Origin: Bullifex porci
Lineage (GTDB): Bacteria; Spirochaetota; Spirochaetia; Sphaerochaetales; Sphaerochaetaceae
Length of the DNA: 64,000 nucleotides
Direction: 5' to 3'
NCBI RefSeq assembly: GCF_009695635.1
Contig: NZ_VUNN01000007.1
Span: 1-64,000, forward strand
Of the stretch, positions 21,237-30,070 are shown one piece after another. Position numbers and translations under genes: made by a program. The notes under the pieces are model-generated. The model was given only the letters and a program-made list of their open reading frames with translations, did no database searches and was not told where the DNA came from. The first letter of the stretch is position 1. Each line of letters begins with the position of its first letter.

Positions 21237-22385
21237 TTACCAAAACATAACATCCTTATCTGCAAGCTTCATTAGGGCTTCAAGATAGTAGTAATCTGCA
21301 TATACAAAGTTTACTTCTCTATCGTTTAAGCCATTATATGAGCCAGTACATCTTTGTATTATTCCCTCTCTCTCTAGGCTAAAGTCTGCTCTCTTTAGAG
21401 TAAGTGTTTCAATAAGCTTCTCAGCAACCTCTCTGTAGCCTTTATTTGGTACATGCTTTTCAAGCTCGATAAGACCACAAGCAATAATTGCTGCTGCTGT
21501 AGAATCCTCAAAGGAAAGCTCTTTATCCTGATCAAAATCTACAGGGATTAAATATGAATCAGGAATTACTTTAATTGTATGGTCAGCAATTTTAACTGCA
21601 GCATCTAAGAAATCCTTTCTATTTGTGTGTACATAGCTATTTGTAAAGCCGTAAATACCCCAGCTTTGACCTCTAGTCCAGGAGGAGCCCTGCTTCATAC
21701 CCTGTCCACCATAGTCACGGACAAATCCACCCTTATCTGCATCGAACTCTACAATATGTCTTACAGAGCCATCCTCTCTGATAAATGAATTCATTACAGT
21801 TGTTGCATGGCGTTCAGCGATGTGCTTAAAGCGTGGGTCTCCAGTTACCTTAGTTGCCCAATAGAGAATTGAGATATTTAGCATGCTATCAATAATAACC
21901 CACCCCTTATTGGTAGGCTCACCAGGTACGATATCATTCCAAGCTCTGATAAACTCTCCCTCTGGATTATATCTTCCCGCTAAAAGCTGGGCAGCAAGTA
22001 AGCCCTTGCGCTTTGCATCCTCGTCACCTGTAAGGATATAATCAGCAACTGCAGTAGGAAGCCACATAAAGCCTACATCGTGGTGAAGACCTGTGTAATA
22101 TTCAGAAAGAAAGCACTTATCAATAAGGTATCTTGATCCTCTAGCCTCCTCAAGATACTCCTTTTTCCCTGTAAGCTTATATAGCTGGTTATAAATTCCT
22201 CCCCAAAAGCCATTTGTCCACCAGGCAGGACCGTTATCGATAGTCCAGCTTACCGATAAATCAGCTCTGTTATCATATACTCCATCCTTAGAAACTGCTG
22301 GAAGCTTTCCTGTATGTTTCTTTAGCGCTGCTTCAAATTTCCTCTCAACACTTGATAGCGTATTTAACACATCCTTTTTATCCAT
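21237..22385 (-). CDS. Unsaturated glucuronyl hydrolase (GH88)
   Basis: A 382-residue (alpha/alpha)6-barrel protein of glycoside hydrolase family 88. The two catalytic Asp regions are visible: HHDVGFMWLPTAVADY and GWVIIDSMLNISILYW. Aromatic and glycine-rich loops follow (SSWTRGQSWGIYGF). GH88 enzymes remove 4,5-unsaturated uronic acids left by polysaccharide lyases, by hydrating the vinyl ether. It has no signal peptide, so it acts on imported oligosaccharides in the cytoplasm. GGAGGAAATA precedes the ATG. It diverges from the GH43 gene across about 140 nt, which probably holds both promoters. The product feeds the KDG route, matching the nearby kinase. Confidence 0.85.
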   Translation of the reverse strand: MDKKDVLNTLSSVERKFEAALKKHTGKLPAVSKDGVYDNRADLSVSWTIDNGPAWWTNGFWGGIYNQLYKLTGKKEYLEEARGSRYLIDKCFLSEYYTGLHHDVGFMWLPTAVADYILTGDEDAKRKGLLAAQLLAGRYNPEGEFIRAWNDIVPGEPTNKGWVIIDSMLNISILYWATKVTGDPRFKHIAERHATTVMNSFIREDGSVRHIVEFDADKGGFVRDYGGQGMKQGSSWTRGQSWGIYGFTNSYVHTNRKDFLDAAVKIADHTIKVIPDSYLIPVDFDQDKELSFEDSTAAAIIACGLIELEKHVPNKGYREVAEKLIETLTLKRADFSLEREGIIQRCTGSYNGLNDREVNFVYADYYYLEALMKLADKDVMFW

Positions 22386-22524
22386 TATTTCCTCCGTATT
22401 ATATTTTGAGACTCCCTAAGCCTTTGGCGCAATTGTTCGTTTTTTAGTTCCAATTCGCTTTTTTTAACAAATGATTGCACTCTAATTCTCCTAATGTTTA
22501 AATAAAGCACATCAAGGAGGTAAT

Positions 22525-24201
22525 ATGGAAAAAGCATTAAACCCGATATTACGTGGCTTCAATCCAGACCCATCAATAATTAGAGTAGGAGATGATTACT
22601 ACATAGCAACTAGTACCTTTGAGTGGTGGCCAGGAGTTAAGCTATCTCACTCTCGTGACCTCGTTAATTGGAGTGATTACGGATATATTCTTACAGACCC
22701 AAATAAGCTCGATCTAAGGGGTGTTGGAACAACTCAAGGAATATGGGCTCCCTGTTTAACCTATGATAAAGGGATATTTTATCTCTGCTATACAGTTGTC
22801 AAAGCATACTATGTAAATATGTATGATACAGAGAACTATATTGTAACCTCTACTTCAATAGATGGTCCCTGGTCTGACCCTGTTTCTATCGATAGCTTTG
22901 GCTTTGATCCATCCTTATTCCATGACGACGATGGTAGAAAATATTTAATCTCAATGGTTACTGACCATAGAGTTCCAAAGAAATACCAAGGAAGACTTTT
23001 AATTGAGGAGCTAGATAGCAAAACCTTCCAAACTATAGGAGAGCCAAAAGAGATTTATGCATCCCACGAAATCTTTCTTGAGGGGCCTCATATTCTTAAA
23101 AAGGATGGGTGGTACTATCTCTTTGCAGCAGATACTGGAACTGGAGAGGGCCATGGAGAGAGTGTACTTAGAAGTAAAAATGTCTTTGGTCCATATGAGA
23201 TGCATAAGCCTTCATATATAAAGCGTAGTGAGGGTGAGGCTTGGTCTATCTTAACCTCAAGACAAAATCCTGAATATCCACTTCAAAAATCTGGGCATGG
23301 CTGTGTTGTTCAAACTCCAGCTGGAGAGTGGTATATGGTCCACATTACAGCACGCCCATCAGATAGAAGAAACCCAAATGGAGAAAAAAGAGTATTAAAC
23401 CATCCTCGCTTTCCTAATGAGCGTAGATATCCATTAGGGCGTGAGACAGCTATTGTTCATCTTATTTGGGGTGAGGATGGATGGCCAAGAGTTGATGGTG
23501 GAGTTCTTCCTCCTTTAGAGGTTCCAATTTGTGTTGAGAAGGAAAATAAGGGTGTATATAAAGCAGACTTTTCTAACCTTGATCCATCGTGGCAGAGTCT
23601 TAGAATTCCAATGACAGAGCACTATATGAAATACATGCCTGAGCTAAAGGCACTTCGTATGTATGGTCGCTCCGGCTTATCAAGCTTCTTCTCACAAACT
23701 CTTATTGCAAGAAGAATTGAGGAAATGAGCTTTAATGCAGAGCTAACACTTACCTTTGAGCCTGAATGCTTTAAAAATCTTGCAGGCCTTGCTGTGATGT
23801 ATGATACAGATAACTATTTATATTTACACATAACTCATGATGAGGATGTAGGAAAGTGTATTACTCTTTTAAAGGGTGAGAATAGAAGCTATGAGTATCT
23901 TACACCATATATTCCTATAGAGGATAATAAGCCAATTAAGCTTTTTGTTAGTAGTAAAAACTTTTATTTAAGCTTTGCATACAGCGTTGGTGATGGTGAG
24001 GTTATTAAAATAAAGGAAGATGTAGATGGTAGCTTTATGAGTGATGAAGCATGCTTTGATGGGTGGTTTACAGGCTCTATGATAGCTATTTGCTGCCAGG
24101 ATCTAACAGCAAGAGGTAGACACTGTGATGTATTCTCCTTTAGCTATGAGAATCTAAAAAATGACTACATGTATCAAAAAAAGCCGCTATTGAGAAGTTA
24201 A
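22525..24201 (+). CDS. Beta-xylosidase/arabinofuranosidase (GH43)
   Basis: A 558-residue family 43 glycoside hydrolase with a C-terminal GH43_C2-type beta-sandwich. The five-bladed propeller motifs are clear: general base Asp15 in RGFNPDPSI, the pKa-modulating Asp in SFGFDPSLF, and the acid Glu in FLEGPHILKK. WWPGVKLSHSRDLVNW is typical of intracellular xylosidases of the GH43_11 type. The C-terminal domain starts around ADFSNLDPSWQSL. No signal peptide, so it cleaves imported xylo- or arabino-oligosaccharides. AAGGAGG is at the start. The downstream ABC cluster follows within 52 nt. Confidence 0.9.
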   Translation: MEKALNPILRGFNPDPSIIRVGDDYYIATSTFEWWPGVKLSHSRDLVNWSDYGYILTDPNKLDLRGVGTTQGIWAPCLTYDKGIFYLCYTVVKAYYVNMYDTENYIVTSTSIDGPWSDPVSIDSFGFDPSLFHDDDGRKYLISMVTDHRVPKKYQGRLLIEELDSKTFQTIGEPKEIYASHEIFLEGPHILKKDGWYYLFAADTGTGEGHGESVLRSKNVFGPYEMHKPSYIKRSEGEAWSILTSRQNPEYPLQKSGHGCVVQTPAGEWYMVHITARPSDRRNPNGEKRVLNHPRFPNERRYPLGRETAIVHLIWGEDGWPRVDGGVLPPLEVPICVEKENKGVYKADFSNLDPSWQSLRIPMTEHYMKYMPELKALRMYGRSGLSSFFSQTLIARRIEEMSFNAELTLTFEPECFKNLAGLAVMYDTDNYLYLHITHDEDVGKCITLLKGENRSYEYLTPYIPIEDNKPIKLFVSSKNFYLSFAYSVGDGEVIKIKEDVDGSFMSDEACFDGWFTGSMIAICCQDLTARGRHCDVFSFSYENLKNDYMYQKKPLLRS

Positions 24202-24252
24202 ATATCCGGTGTGAGAATTTAGATATCTAATACAACAAAAGGAGAAATTGAA

Positions 24253-25566
24253 ATGAAAAAAGTATTAGCATTAATGCTTATTGCTATTCTCAGTTTTTCT
24301 CTTTTCGCACAGGGCGGAAGTGAGAACGGAAGTGCTGTAAAGGCACAGGATAAGGGTACTGAAATCACATTAGTATTTGCAGATGGTGATGAAGGTGCAA
24401 AGAAAAGCTTCAATGAAATTGTTAACAGATTTAACTCTACACACCCAGGTATGACAGTTACAATCCAGCCAGGTAATGGTGGTAACTACTCAGAATTCGT
24501 AAAGACTAAGGATAGTGTTGGTGAATTCCCAGATATCGTTGAGATGAGAGGTGAGGCAGCAATGTATGTAAGAGCAGGCAAGCTTGCTCCTCTTCCAGCA
24601 GAGCTCACAGATTTATTCCTTTCTCCAATGGTTCTTGATGATGGCAACATCTATACAGTTGCTCTCGCAGGTGAAAACACAATGGGTGTCATCTACAATA
24701 AGGCATACTTCGATAAGCTTGGTATTGCTGAGCCTAAGACATATGATGAGTTTATTGCTGCATGTGAAAAGATTAAGGCTGCAGGTGAGATGTCTCCACT
24801 CGTAGTAGGTGGTGGTGACCTTTGGCACATGGGCTTCTTATTCAACAAGGTATGGGATGACCAGGTAATTAGTAAGGATAAAGACTTTATCGCTCACTGC
24901 TATGATGGCTCTAAGAACTTCTCAGATGAGAGTGTAAAGGCTGTATTCGCAGAGCTTAGTACAATTATGAGCTATGCTCAGAAGGGTTGGGCTAGTACAC
25001 CAGATGCACAGCTTACTACCTTCCTCGTAAATAACATGGCAGCAATGATGTACTCTGGTACACATATGTTCAGCCAGGTAATCTCAGCAGATCCTTCATT
25101 CCAGATGGGTTGGTTCCCAGTTGCAAGCCCAGATGGTAAGCTTAGAATGGTTGGCGGAAGTGGTATTTCTGGCTTAGCAGTTTCAACAGAGTGTCAGAAG
25201 GACAGTGCTAAGTGGGAAGTTGCTATTGAATTCTTAAAGTTCTTCTATCAGCCAGAGAATTACCTCGTATATTGTAAGGCTCTCTCAGCAACTCCTGTAA
25301 CAAAGAATGCTCCAGATTTAAGTGACAACGTATACCTTGCAGAGGTTATCGAGGCTCTTGGTAAGGCTGATAGCTTAAGCCCAATGTGGAACAGTAAGGC
25401 AGGCGTTAATGAGCTTCCACCAGATTTCAGAAACTTCACATATAAGACAGCTGTAGAGGTACTCCTCGGACAGAGAAGTGTTGATAGTGCAGTTGCAGAG
25501 ATGAATAAGAGCTGGAAGACCGCATCAATGTCATTTAACCCAGTAACAGGTCAGGGAATTAAATAA
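24253..25566 (+). CDS. Sugar ABC transporter solute-binding protein
   Basis: A 437-residue extracellular family 1 (UgpB/MalE-like) binding protein. The signal peptide ends SLFAQGGSENGS; there is no lipobox Cys. Recognisable elements are the N-lobe ITLVFADGDEGAKKSFNEI, PDIVEMRGEAAMYVRAGKL and IYNKAYFDKLGI. It would deliver an oligosaccharide to the two permeases that follow; xylo-oligosaccharides are likely given the GH43 gene upstream. No MsmX-type ATPase is encoded here, so a shared ATPase elsewhere is needed. Codon use is enriched in C-ending codons (e.g. GACC, CTC) relative to neighbours, suggesting high expression. Followed by a hairpin before the permeases. Confidence 0.9.
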   Translation: MKKVLALMLIAILSFSLFAQGGSENGSAVKAQDKGTEITLVFADGDEGAKKSFNEIVNRFNSTHPGMTVTIQPGNGGNYSEFVKTKDSVGEFPDIVEMRGEAAMYVRAGKLAPLPAELTDLFLSPMVLDDGNIYTVALAGENTMGVIYNKAYFDKLGIAEPKTYDEFIAACEKIKAAGEMSPLVVGGGDLWHMGFLFNKVWDDQVISKDKDFIAHCYDGSKNFSDESVKAVFAELSTIMSYAQKGWASTPDAQLTTFLVNNMAAMMYSGTHMFSQVISADPSFQMGWFPVASPDGKLRMVGGSGISGLAVSTECQKDSAKWEVAIEFLKFFYQPENYLVYCKALSATPVTKNAPDLSDNVYLAEVIEALGKADSLSPMWNSKAGVNELPPDFRNFTYKTAVEVLLGQRSVDSAVAEMNKSWKTASMSFNPVTGQGIK

Positions 25567-25582
25567 TATTGTCATGATTAAA

Positions 25583-25614
25583 AAGAGCCTTCCTTCCCGG
25601 AGGGCTCTTATTTT
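25583..25614 (+). terminator. Attenuator-like hairpin after the binding-protein gene
   Basis: AAGAGCC (25583-25589) pairs with GGCTCTT (25603-25609), extended by inner G-C pairs, followed by ATTTT. It lies in the 57-nt gap between the binding protein and its permeases, so it probably lowers permease expression relative to the binding protein. Confidence 0.7.
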
Positions 25615-25623
25615 GGAGGGAAA

Positions 25624-26523
25624 ATGAAAGAAAACTTACTCCGCGTGAAAAAGCCTAGAGACTGGTACTACTGGATTTTCATGGCACCTGCCTTATTACT
25701 ATTTTCACTATTCATAGTTGCACCTACAGTTGGAAGTGTTTACTACAGCTTCACTAACTGGGATGGTATCAGCCCAAGGATGAACTTCATTGGACTACAA
25801 AACTACATTGAAATATTTACTAGTGCAAGATTTGGAAATGCATTAAAGAATACAATCATCCTTACAATGTTTGTATCTGTACTTGAGAACGTTTTTGCTC
25901 TTGCTTTAGCACTTCTTGTTGATAAGGTAATTAAAGCAAAGAACTTCTTTAGAAGTATCTTCTACATTCCAGTATTAGTTTCTGGTATTGTATCAGGCTT
26001 TATTTGGAAGGTTATGTATAATTACAACTTTGGTGTAATTAACTCAATGCTTAGAGGAATGGGACTTGAGAATCTTACACAGGATTGGCTTGGTGATACA
26101 CGCTTTACACTCATTGCAATTGGTACTGTACTCGTTTGGAAGGGTGTTGGTTACTATATGATTATCTACCTTGCATCACTACAGAGTATTTCTGCAGATG
26201 TTCTTGAGGCAGCTATGATCGATGGTGCTGGCCCATGGCAGAAGTTTACTAAAATTACAATGCCTCTAATTAGTGGAGCATTCACAGTAAACTTTACACT
26301 TTCTCTAATCAACGGACTTAAGATTTTCGACCAGATTAACGTCATGACAGATGGTGGTCCGGGCTTTACATCTGAAACCCTCGTATACCTCCTTTATAAG
26401 GTCGGCTTTAACGAAGGACGACAGGGCTTCGGTACCGCAGTTGGTATTGTGCTTCTATTCTTAATTTTAATTTTGAATGGTGCACAGCAGAAGTTCCTAA
26501 AATCAAGGGAGGTACAGCTCTAA
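25624..26523 (+). CDS. Sugar ABC transporter permease (MalF/UgpA type)
   Basis: A 299-residue inner-membrane permease with six or so membrane segments. The EAA loop, which docks the ATPase, reads DVLEAAMIDGAGPWQKFTKITMPLI. The N-terminus starts basic (KENLLRVKKPRDWYYW) before the first span, and the FTNWDGI...FIGLQNYIEIF loop is typical of the CUT1 family. GGAGGGAAA is at the start. Its stop overlaps the next permease start (TAATG). Pairs with the second permease for oligosaccharide uptake. Confidence 0.9.
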   Translation: MKENLLRVKKPRDWYYWIFMAPALLLFSLFIVAPTVGSVYYSFTNWDGISPRMNFIGLQNYIEIFTSARFGNALKNTIILTMFVSVLENVFALALALLVDKVIKAKNFFRSIFYIPVLVSGIVSGFIWKVMYNYNFGVINSMLRGMGLENLTQDWLGDTRFTLIAIGTVLVWKGVGYYMIIYLASLQSISADVLEAAMIDGAGPWQKFTKITMPLISGAFTVNFTLSLINGLKIFDQINVMTDGGPGFTSETLVYLLYKVGFNEGRQGFGTAVGIVLLFLILILNGAQQKFLKSREVQL

Positions 26524-27368
26524 TGAGTAAAGAAAAGGTTAAACATAACTATAAACCATATGAGTGGGCACTTCTCGCTCTTACAGCAGTTATCGCAATT
26601 ATTATGATCTACCCAGTACTCTTTGCAATAATGAGTGCATTTAAGAGTAATGGTGAAATTCTTAAAAATCCTGCAGCTCCTCCTACAGCACTATATTTTA
26701 AGAACTTCGTAGACCTATTCCAAATGAGTGATTTTGGTGGTGCAATCATCAATACAGTTTTCTTAACTGTATTCTCTGAGCTCTTAATTATTTGTGTAGT
26801 ACCAATGGCCGCCTTCGCAATTACTCGTGACCACAGTAAGAAGTCTGCATTCTTCTACACCTTCTTCATCTCAGGTATGATGATTCCATTCCACCTATAT
26901 ATGTTCCCTCTCTTTAGAGAGCTTAAGATGTTTGGAATGTTTGGAAACTTTGTCGGTCCTATTATGATTTATATCTCAGGCTCTATTGCCTTTGGAACTC
27001 TTCTATATTGCTCCTTCTTAAAGGGTGTTCCTCTAGAGCTTGAGGAAGCAGCAATGCTCGATGGCTACAATAGATTCCAAATCTTCTGGCGTGTTACATT
27101 CCCACTTCTTGGACCATGTAATGCATCTATGATTATCCTAAACGGACTTAATATTTGGAACGACTACCTCATGCCTTACCTTGTTCTTCCTAGTGGAAAA
27201 GCAAAGACTATTACAGTTGAAATTGCGGGCTTCGTAGGACAGTTTACAGCTAGATGGGATATTGTATTTGCTGGAACACTTATCTCAATGATTCCTGCAA
27301 TTGCTATCTTCGTTGCCTTCCAGAAGTACTTTGTTAAGGGTATTACTGCTGGTGCAACTAAGGGCTGA
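26523..27368 (+). CDS. Sugar ABC transporter permease (MalG/UgpE type)
   Basis: A 281-residue CUT1-type permease and partner of the preceding one. The EAA loop is LELEEAAMLDGYNRFQIFWRVTFPLL; the usual MSAFKSNGEIL segment follows the first span. Overlapping start/stop with the upstream permease implies translational coupling. The next gene starts 2 nt after its stop. Confidence 0.9.
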   Translation: MSKEKVKHNYKPYEWALLALTAVIAIIMIYPVLFAIMSAFKSNGEILKNPAAPPTALYFKNFVDLFQMSDFGGAIINTVFLTVFSELLIICVVPMAAFAITRDHSKKSAFFYTFFISGMMIPFHLYMFPLFRELKMFGMFGNFVGPIMIYISGSIAFGTLLYCSFLKGVPLELEEAAMLDGYNRFQIFWRVTFPLLGPCNASMIILNGLNIWNDYLMPYLVLPSGKAKTITVEIAGFVGQFTARWDIVFAGTLISMIPAIAIFVAFQKYFVKGITAGATKG

Positions 27369-27370
27369 TA

Positions 27371-28258
27371 ATGAAGGCTCAGCTTCCATATCCCGTACCA
27401 CGAGAAAAAGAAGTAAGAATCATCATTCTTAGTGACCTAGCTAACGAAGCAGATGATCATGCTGCAGTAATTCAAATGCTCCTCACGCCAATCTTTGATG
27501 TGAGGGGTATTGTAGCTGTCCACTTTGGCGAAAAGGATTCGATGAAGAAAAGTCTTTTAGAGGGAGAAAGAATTTTATCATCTCTTAAGGTGCCAAAGGA
27601 TATATTAATACCGGGTGCAGAGGACAAGGATAGTAAAGCATCTCCTGGTGCTAAGCTAATTGTTGAGGAAGCTCTTAAAGAGGATGATAGAAAGCTCTAT
27701 GTTTTAGCACTTGGTGCACTTACAGATGTAAGAATTGCTCTAGAGCTTGAAAGCTCAATTTGGGATAAATTTACTTTAATTTGGATTGGAGGTGAAGGCT
27801 ATCCTAATGGAGGGTGGGAGTATAATCTAAGTCGTGATATTTTAAGTGCAAATATAGTCTTTAACTCTTTAAAGGATATTTGGCAAATACCACGTCCTGT
27901 TTACTCCTCTATGGGGCTTACTCTATCTGAGCTTTTTCTAAGACTTAGAGGTAGGGGCAAGCTCGAGGATTTAATTTTAAATAGAATTATTGCTTGGAAT
28001 ATGCTTCCTGCAGGAGCCTATCGAAGTGGGGATGCTTGGACACTTGGTGATAGCCCTGCAGCTGGAGTATTAATTTATCCACATCAATATTGCTATGAGA
28101 TAAAGAGCAGAGTCACGATTAATGATAATTGCTCATATTCTCCACTAGCTGGTGATTTAAAGACTCGAGTTTATAACAAGATTTATCAGAGGATGATATT
28201 TGAGGATTTATTCTCAAAGCTTGAACTTTTTTCCCGAGGTCTCATTACTTTCGTATAA
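27371..28258 (+). CDS. DUF1593/nucleoside-hydrolase-like protein
   Basis: A 295-residue protein of the inosine-uridine hydrolase-like fold, nearest to the DUF1593 type. The N-terminal metal site reads SDLANEADDHAAVIQMLL, where classical nucleoside hydrolases have DTDPGxDD; the Asp-Asp pair is kept but the first Asp-Thr-Asp is changed. Further family strands are FDVRGIVAVHF, LYVLALGALTDV and IWIGGEGYPNGGWEYN. Ribosidases of this fold cleave N-glycosidic bonds; a member inside a xylan-type operon suggests a glycoside rather than nucleoside substrate, which is speculation. It lies 2 nt after the permease gene, before the sensor kinase. Confidence 0.7.
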   Translation: MKAQLPYPVPREKEVRIIILSDLANEADDHAAVIQMLLTPIFDVRGIVAVHFGEKDSMKKSLLEGERILSSLKVPKDILIPGAEDKDSKASPGAKLIVEEALKEDDRKLYVLALGALTDVRIALELESSIWDKFTLIWIGGEGYPNGGWEYNLSRDILSANIVFNSLKDIWQIPRPVYSSMGLTLSELFLRLRGRGKLEDLILNRIIAWNMLPAGAYRSGDAWTLGDSPAAGVLIYPHQYCYEIKSRVTINDNCSYSPLAGDLKTRVYNKIYQRMIFEDLFSKLELFSRGLITFV

Positions 28259-28282
28259 ACTTAATATAAAAGGAGGAGTGTG

Positions 28283-30070
28283 ATGATTAAAAAAAGAAGA
28301 AAAATATTTGTGAGGTTTACAATCATCGCAATCTTCCTTGGCTTAATGCCGCTATTACTTGTTGTTCTTGGTCTATTCTCAGCGATGGAAAACCAATTTA
28401 CTAGAGTAATGAGTGAAAACTATCTTCAGATGGTATCATCTCTTCAGGACCGCTTTGAGAATTCCTTCAATAGCTATGATTCTCTTACAAAGCTAACCTA
28501 TTACTATACAACACCAAATGATAGTGTCTTTAACATAAAGAATTTCTATTCAACAAGCTTTAGAGAGCTTATTAATAATAAAAATTCCTCTGATGTTGAA
28601 GCGTTTTTAAATAATATTTTAAATGTTGATAGCTCTGTAAAGGGAATTCATTTTATAACTACCGATGATGAATATCATATGGATAGGATAAATACATTTA
28701 TATCAGATGAAGATGCCTATTACGATATTGTAAAAACAGATACCTATGATCCTTTATCTAGATATTTAATGATATATCCTCCTCACGAAACTAACTACTT
28801 CCCAGGAAATATTGCAACAACCTTTACAGTTGCAAGAAACTATTTTAATACCTCAGCAAGTATCGATAGCCCTGAATATATAGGAACTCTTTTTATCGAT
28901 GTAGATGTACAGGACTTAAGAAGAATTGTAAGCTCCTACACTCCTGAACATGGTGAGACTATTGTTTTCATGGTAAATGGTGAGTGCTGGCTTAGTAGTG
29001 ATCCTTCCTTAGAGGGAAAGTCCTTTGACCCTGCATCGCTTATGAAAAAGGGTGATATGATGTTCTATGATACCTATGATAGATATGGCATGGGAACATA
29101 TATCATAGTAACTCATTCGGCACTCTTTGCATCTGTAAGTATCCTTTATTCACTCTCATGGCTTTTACTTGCGATTTCTACAGCTTTATTTGTTGGTGGA
29201 ATGATTGTGCTATCAAGGCGTCTCTCAAAGCCATTAGATGGAATGATGAAGGAGATGAAGAGACTTGAAAGAGGTGACTTCGATATCTCTCTTCCAGTTG
29301 AAAGAGAGGATGAAATAGGTGAGCTTTCTCAACGCTTTAATGAAATGAGCCGTGCTTTAAATGAGTATGTCGACAAGGTGTACCGCTCACAGCTAAAGCA
29401 GAGAGAAGCAGAATGTACCGCTCTAAAGAGTCAAATTTATCCTCACTTCCTTTATAATACTTTAGAGGTTATCAGAATGACTGCTATTAGCAATAAGGAT
29501 GAGAAGGTTGCTTTGATGATTGAATCACTATCAGAGCAAATTCACTACCTTATTGGACCTGTAAGTGACTTTGTGCCTCTTTCTAAAGAGATTGATATAG
29601 TAGAAAAGTATGTATTCCTGCTTAATGCAAGAATTAGTGGTCATATTGATCTTTCAGTATCGTTTGATGGACTTGATCTTGAAATACCAAAGCTTATTTT
29701 ACAGCCTATTGTAGAAAATGCATACATCCATGGCATTAAGCCAAATGGAGGAAGTGGACGTATCGCTATTGAGGTTGAAAGAAGAAATACAAAGGCCTTT
29801 ATACGAATTATGAATAATGGAGTAGGTATGACTCCTTCAGAGCTAGAGGAGCTCAAAAGAAGATTTGAAAGTGATGCTCCAGGAATAAGAGATGAGTATA
29901 ACTGGAAGAGTATTGGACTTAAGAATGTATATGATAGGCTGGAGCTAATTTATGGAAAGGGCTTTGGCCTTGATATAGAGAGCCTTGTCGATGTGGGTAC
30001 AGTAGTAACTATTACAGTACCAAATAAAGAGTATATGGGAGATAAAAATGATAAGACTCATAATGGCTGA
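28283..30070 (+). CDS. Sensor histidine kinase (YesM/LytS type)
   Basis: A 595-residue membrane histidine kinase. ATG at 28283 is preferred (AGGAGG 6 nt upstream) over the GTG directly before it. Order: membrane span at residues 10-35, extracytoplasmic sensor domain, second span near 280-305, HAMP (SRRLSKPLDGMMKEMKRLERGDF), His_kinase region with the phospho-acceptor His in QIYPHFLYNTLEVIRM, then HATPase_c (QPIVENAYIHGIKPNGGSGR and NNGVGM). This class senses sugars, sometimes through a binding protein. The gene overlaps the response regulator by 23 nt, so the two form a pair. Confidence 0.9.
   Translation: MIKKRRKIFVRFTIIAIFLGLMPLLLVVLGLFSAMENQFTRVMSENYLQMVSSLQDRFENSFNSYDSLTKLTYYYTTPNDSVFNIKNFYSTSFRELINNKNSSDVEAFLNNILNVDSSVKGIHFITTDDEYHMDRINTFISDEDAYYDIVKTDTYDPLSRYLMIYPPHETNYFPGNIATTFTVARNYFNTSASIDSPEYIGTLFIDVDVQDLRRIVSSYTPEHGETIVFMVNGECWLSSDPSLEGKSFDPASLMKKGDMMFYDTYDRYGMGTYIIVTHSALFASVSILYSLSWLLLAISTALFVGGMIVLSRRLSKPLDGMMKEMKRLERGDFDISLPVEREDEIGELSQRFNEMSRALNEYVDKVYRSQLKQREAECTALKSQIYPHFLYNTLEVIRMTAISNKDEKVALMIESLSEQIHYLIGPVSDFVPLSKEIDIVEKYVFLLNARISGHIDLSVSFDGLDLEIPKLILQPIVENAYIHGIKPNGGSGRIAIEVERRNTKAFIRIMNNGVGMTPSELEELKRRFESDAPGIRDEYNWKSIGLKNVYDRLELIYGKGFGLDIESLVDVGTVVTITVPNKEYMGDKNDKTHNG

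Noticed and set aside
22386-22524. A catabolite-response element between GH88 and GH43
   Set aside because: The gap is AT-rich with TTTTTT tracts but lacks a convincing palindrome, so no operator is claimed.
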